Source: Dasypus novemcinctus
Taxonomy: Eukaryota; Chordata; Mammalia; Cingulata; Dasypodidae
Direction: 5' to 3'
Length of the DNA stretch: 64,000 nt
Assembly (NCBI RefSeq): GCF_030445035.2
Contig: NC_080683.1
Span: forward strand, 89,985,675 to 90,049,674
The notes below the pieces were generated by a model, which was not told where the DNA came from, did not search any database, and saw nothing but the letters and a program-made list of their open reading frames with translations. Both the position numbers and the translations under genes were made by a program. Shown in pieces: positions 59,850-64,000 of this stretch; within the stretch, counting starts at the first letter, position 1, and each line of letters starts with the position of its first letter.

Positions 59850-60015
59850 TACAGCAGCTCTTTACAGACGTTAATGTGCAGAGGAATCACCTGTGAATCT
59901 GGTTAAAAAACAGATTGTGATCGGTAGATCTGGGGTAGAGCTTGATATTCTGCATTTCTAACAAGTTCCCAAGTGGTAATGCTGATGATCGATGGACCAC
60001 ACTTTGAGTAGTAAG
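59850..60015 (-). mobile_element. hAT-Charlie MITE, MER3-like
   Basis: gcagaggaatcacctgtgaatctggttaaaaaacagattg, gtagatctggggtagagcttgatattctgcatttctaacaagttcccaagtggtaatgctgatgatcgatggaccacactttgagtag matches a Charlie-type MITE whose usual end is ccacactttgagaaccactg. The family name is tentative. Confidence 0.65.
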
Positions 60016-63000
60016 ATTCTCAAAGAACATGATGAATTTCTCAAAATCATCTTCTGTAGTTATTCAAATGCTGAAATTCTATAGTATCGATCTGGAACGG
60101 ATACCCAAGCTTGTATTATTTTTGAAGGATGGATTTACCAAATGGACATTTAAACACAACAAAATATATTTTAAAATATATAATATAAAATAATTAATTA
60201 AATTATTTCTGTAGGTATATTCAATTTTGTTTCCACTATATTAGAAAACAAAATATGCCCCCAAATAATTACATAGGTTAAATTTCAAAATAGAATTACC
60301 CATCTGAATTCTGGAAGTAACCTGTGCAAAATGAGAAGTTTAGTTTTGTCCTAATTAGTATTTAGATCCCTCACCAATAACAATTAACTAATAGTTTAAA
60401 TTTCTTTTAAGGCAGTCTTGGAAAATAAACAATCAGGTCAGGCCATCAAAATAAGAGAGGACACAATTCTCTTTGTTGCCTCTTATTAAAGGAGTAATGA
60501 TACAGTTTAGCCTAAAACAGAACCTCTTCAAATAATGGCTTTCTAAAATTAATGTATTCTTATATAAATATAAGCATTTTTGCATTTACCAATATCAAAG
60601 ACATTTTTGAACAACCAAATGGTTTCAGTTTAATTTATGCAAGCAAAATACAATTTGTGAGTATGTTAGTTGTCTTCATTGTGTTTTTCAGCTAGCAAAC
60701 ATTGTTTATTTAGCTATAATATGCATGATTGTTAATTCCTTCCCAAGGTATTTATAGCTGTCCCCTGGATAAACATCATAAGTTATAGATCATTAATTTC
60801 ACCATAATTCTATTTGCATCTTAATATTAACATTAAAAGATATGATTGAATTTGTTTAAATAGTGAAAAGTTAACTGCCATTTTCATTGTTTTAATGGAT
60901 TTCATATAGGATCTTAATCTCTGAATGTTCAACTTTTCTTGGTTTGTATTATATGTATAGTTTAAAACCTGAGTTGCTTCTTTACAAGCATATCATTTGC
61001 ACAGGTTACCATTTCAGTAGTTCAAAAGTAATTAATGGTTAACATAATTAGCATAAATACATGCAATTATAAGATTTTCAACCTGTAATTAAATTGCCTA
61101 ATTAGGAAATTATGATGCAGAATGAAATAATTATGAAAGTTGATTACTTTAAATAAAATCTATCCTAAAGCATTTTTTGTTTACATAGTAGAACATGTCA
61201 TTAGCAAGATTACATAGTATTCTCCTCTTTCCAGTTATGTATTTTTAAAGGCAAGCAAATAACATGCACTCTGCACTGACATTCTCTTCTGTGGTTATTA
61301 AGAGCCTACTCTCCCCAAGAAGGTGGAAGAGAATCCATCTTATACTCAATACACCTTATCCTCAAAAACGTGGCAGAGTATAAATGGAAAAGAACAAGAC
61401 TACTTGTCAGAAAGTAGCATCATAGTTTCAGTATAATTGTACTTACTTATCTGTTTTGATTCCAGAAATCAACACATAACTAAGACTCCTAGAATCAAAC
61501 AATAAACAAATCATATTATTCAGCATTGAAAAGAGAGAGATTATTTTACTATTAATAATTTGCCTTAGCTCCTATGTGAGAGAGTCTCTCAACTCCTCGC
61601 TGCTTCCCTGCACTGGGGCACATGAACACAAATTCACCACAGTCAAGGTCACAACTGCCTCATGGAGCCCATTCTGGACCACCACACAGAAGGTGAAGAA
61701 AGACTCTCCATTCCAATTGCGCAAAAGCTTAGTACTTTACATTCATTCGACAAAATCTCATTGGCTTCTTTGAGATTCAAATAAGGTGTTTATGAAGTAC
61801 TTTGGTGCTGTAAAAGGATACAGAGTATAAAGGGTTTTGATATTTTCATTAAAGTCTACACTGCTATATGACAATATTAAGTACATTTTCAGTCCACTCT
61901 CTCTTCTGAACCACTGCCATTTTCTCAGGGAATTGTTTGCTGTATTGCAAAGTCTCTCCTCCTACATATACCACACCCGGGATATTACTGACCCCATCCC
62001 CTGTACTCTAATAACAGACTGCATATTTCTTTCTTCCTCTATGCTCTCCTTTGCACTCTATCTCCCTCCTCTATGCTGTAATAACAAATTGCATGTTTCC
62101 CTTGGTGAAAGATGTAGGTCTTCGTCATTAAGTTAAGAGCCCCTGGAGTGAAGAGAACTTATTTTTTATTTCTGTTTCTGGTACCTATCAAAGTACCTGT
62201 TACGTAATCAGTTCCCAATACATATTTGAATGAAGATGCCATCATATACTTGAATTATCCAACAGTAGCAAAAATAATGAAACTCAAAGTACGATTTAAA
62301 CTCTGTATCTAAATCAAATGTATCCCAGCTAGACAAAACTGTCAAACTTGTTGAATTTTTAGGAAAAATAATTTCTTGGATTTTCCAAGTAAACTGAATT
62401 TCTATGACCATAATACTAAATCTGACCACGATTTCACTATTCTAAATAAATTTGAAAATAATAAGCTTTAAAGGAAATAAACACACACACACACACACAC
62501 ATACACATATACCTGCAAATCAGTTTTACTTTATCTTCTAAGGAAATTAATAAAAGATGTTGTTACTGTATTTATTCTTTCCAGCACCTGTACTCTTGAC
62601 TAATCTACAGTGGCATAGAAAGTTTTTTGGGACAGAGAGGAATGTAATCATGGGCCAAAATGTTAATGTATCACAGTTGTGACTGTCCGTAAAATGCAAA
62701 GCAGATCCAAGCCATCTGAGGCTTTAGTGGAAACTGTTGAGCAGGGATCAGATGATCATTCAGCAGGAGGCAAGTCCAGCTTGAAGAGTCATTGAAAACA
62801 TCTTTATTCACTTTTTTAAATGTGTTTTTAAAATACATTCCTAGAAACTTCATTCTCATAAATGCCAACATAATTTAGTCCAATTCACCAAAGAATGTGT
62901 TCTTTTTTTCCTGTCTCTTAATTTCTGGTATATTTCTTTCAAATTTTCTGTAATGAAAATTCCTGAAACTGTATTCACTGAAGGAAAACTTCCTCAAAAC

Positions 63001-63963
63001 AAAACTTCCTTCTATAAGAGCATTTTTTTCTAGTTCTTCCAAAATGTAATGCCATTTGAAGTTGAGAAAAATCTTTACATCATGTTTCTTTATAACCATA
63101 TTCAGAAAATGAACTATAGAAACCTTCTGACTCACTGATAAGGTCTAAGTGCTCTACTCTCAGAGGCATTACACATTACAATCATGGTTGCTCTCCAAAA
63201 AATTGACAAAGGGAAAAGAGAATGTGAAATCTGTGACTTACTACTTCCACTTTTTTGCAAATCAGCAAGTTAAGGACTAACAAATAAATGGAATAGTCTA
63301 ATTATTCTCCTGTTTCAACATTAACATAAATGTTGTTAATCTTTGGTGAAATCATCAAAGCAAACTTTGCTTTATCATCTAATTTAGGGGTTTGTGGCCA
63401 AAATAGCTCCTCTAGGAAGTGCAGAGATAATCCTCCATTGAGTAGACTGCCTATTATCTAGGAGGAGTTGGGAGGAGAGGAGATTTGATCTGATAAACTG
63501 TCCTTCCAGATGGTTTGCATAAATTACTGTTAGCTGCTAGTTTTATATAAATATTATATTGGACTGAACATTCAAGATAAGACTACACACTTACATAGGC
63601 TTTTGTAAGATAAGTCACTTCGTAGAATTGAAGTTTAGAATCAAGAAAAAAAAATTGCCCCCCAAAAAGTGCTACCAATATCTAATAGAGTTATCATTGA
63701 CCTTATGGAAGTTGAAATAAATTTTCCTTTAAGATTAACTATTTGACTTCATAACTAGATAAAGACATATGTGATAAAAATGAACTAAACAAACTCTTCT
63801 CAGATGAAGTATAATTTGATTAAGACTTCTGATAAGAGGTATGATCTTTGGAAGAATGATTAATTTGCAACACCAAGTTCATTGATGGAAAAGTTCATGT
63901 CTTATCTTCGTCTCACTCACAATAATCAGTATAGGCCCAGGTATGCAAAAGGCAATTACTAAG
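60016..63963. other. Repeat-poor AT-rich intergenic stretch
   Basis: Most of this 3.9 kb is unassigned. An (AC)n run lies at 62481-62500 and an L2-like tail at about 62140-62240. 60430-61200 is rich in homeodomain-type cores and has one perfect octamer ATTTGCAT (60812-60819). All frames are shorter than 100 codons and without recognisable domains. Confidence 0.45.
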
Positions 63964-64000
63964 TGTGATGGTTAAATTCATGTGCCAACTTAGCTAGGTT
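63964..64000 (+). mobile_element. 5' end of an MLT2-like ERVL LTR, runs off the window
   Basis: tgtgatggttaaattcatgtgccaacttagctaggtt matches the usual start tgtgatggttaattttatgtgtcaacttgactggg of MLT2-type LTRs. Only the first 37 bases are inside the window. Confidence 0.72.

Overview
The window looks like mammalian intergenic DNA from a xenarthran (armadillo, sloth or anteater). The main evidence is one near-intact tRNA-headed SINE at 19665-20085 whose sequence I recognise as the DAS SINE family, known from xenarthrans. Mammal-wide repeats (MIR, L2, MLT1/MLT2, MER5, hAT-Charlie, old L1) fit a placental genome. AT content is high outside a few CpG-rich retroviral LTRs. I recognised no intact host gene, exon, tRNA, rRNA or CRISPR array. 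Most open frames are products of composition or lie in repeats.

Layout: 1-3.5 kb is AT-rich sequence with one MaLR-type LTR inserted inside another. 3566-4587 is a solo class II (ERVK-like) LTR on +, and a second copy lies at 33798-34790 on -. 4.6-14.2 kb holds MIR, L1, MER5A, L2 and a hAT transposon fossil. 14.2-17.7 kb is an MLT1-like LTR and a reverse-strand L1 split by another LTR. 18.6-20.1 kb has an L2 and the DAS SINE. 20.1-24.5 kb is largely free of recognisable repeats. 24.5-31 kb holds L2, MIR and a MaLR-like LTR. 31-42 kb is the most layered part: L1 pieces, an MLT2-like LTR split by the second ERVK-like LTR, a MaLR-like provirus and an unassigned LTR. 45.5-49.7 kb has MLT1, L2, MER5 and a second copy of the unassigned LTR, split by a different 833-bp class II LTR. 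56.1-59.7 kb has LTRs, L1 and an RPS2 processed pseudogene. The window ends in the first 37 bases of an MLT2-like LTR.

The best supported observations are the insertion histories that exact target-site duplications reveal (aatac, ccccaa, a 16-bp RPS2 duplication, and imperfect 5-12 bp ones), and the architecture of the ERVK-like LTR. Its two copies differ reciprocally in two tandem arrays: a 59-bp U3 unit carrying an exact EGR1-type site (2 versus 3 units) and a 28-bp unit downstream of the poly(A) signal (5 versus 2 units).

I found no convincing new biological system. Several repeat-poor, homeodomain-motif-rich stretches (22.2-23.7, 50.7-51.5 and 60.4-61.2 kb) are candidates for conserved regulatory DNA in a gene desert. 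That is inference, to be tested by alignment. Repeat family names come from recall of consensus sequences, not from a search, and boundaries without a stated duplication are approximate.
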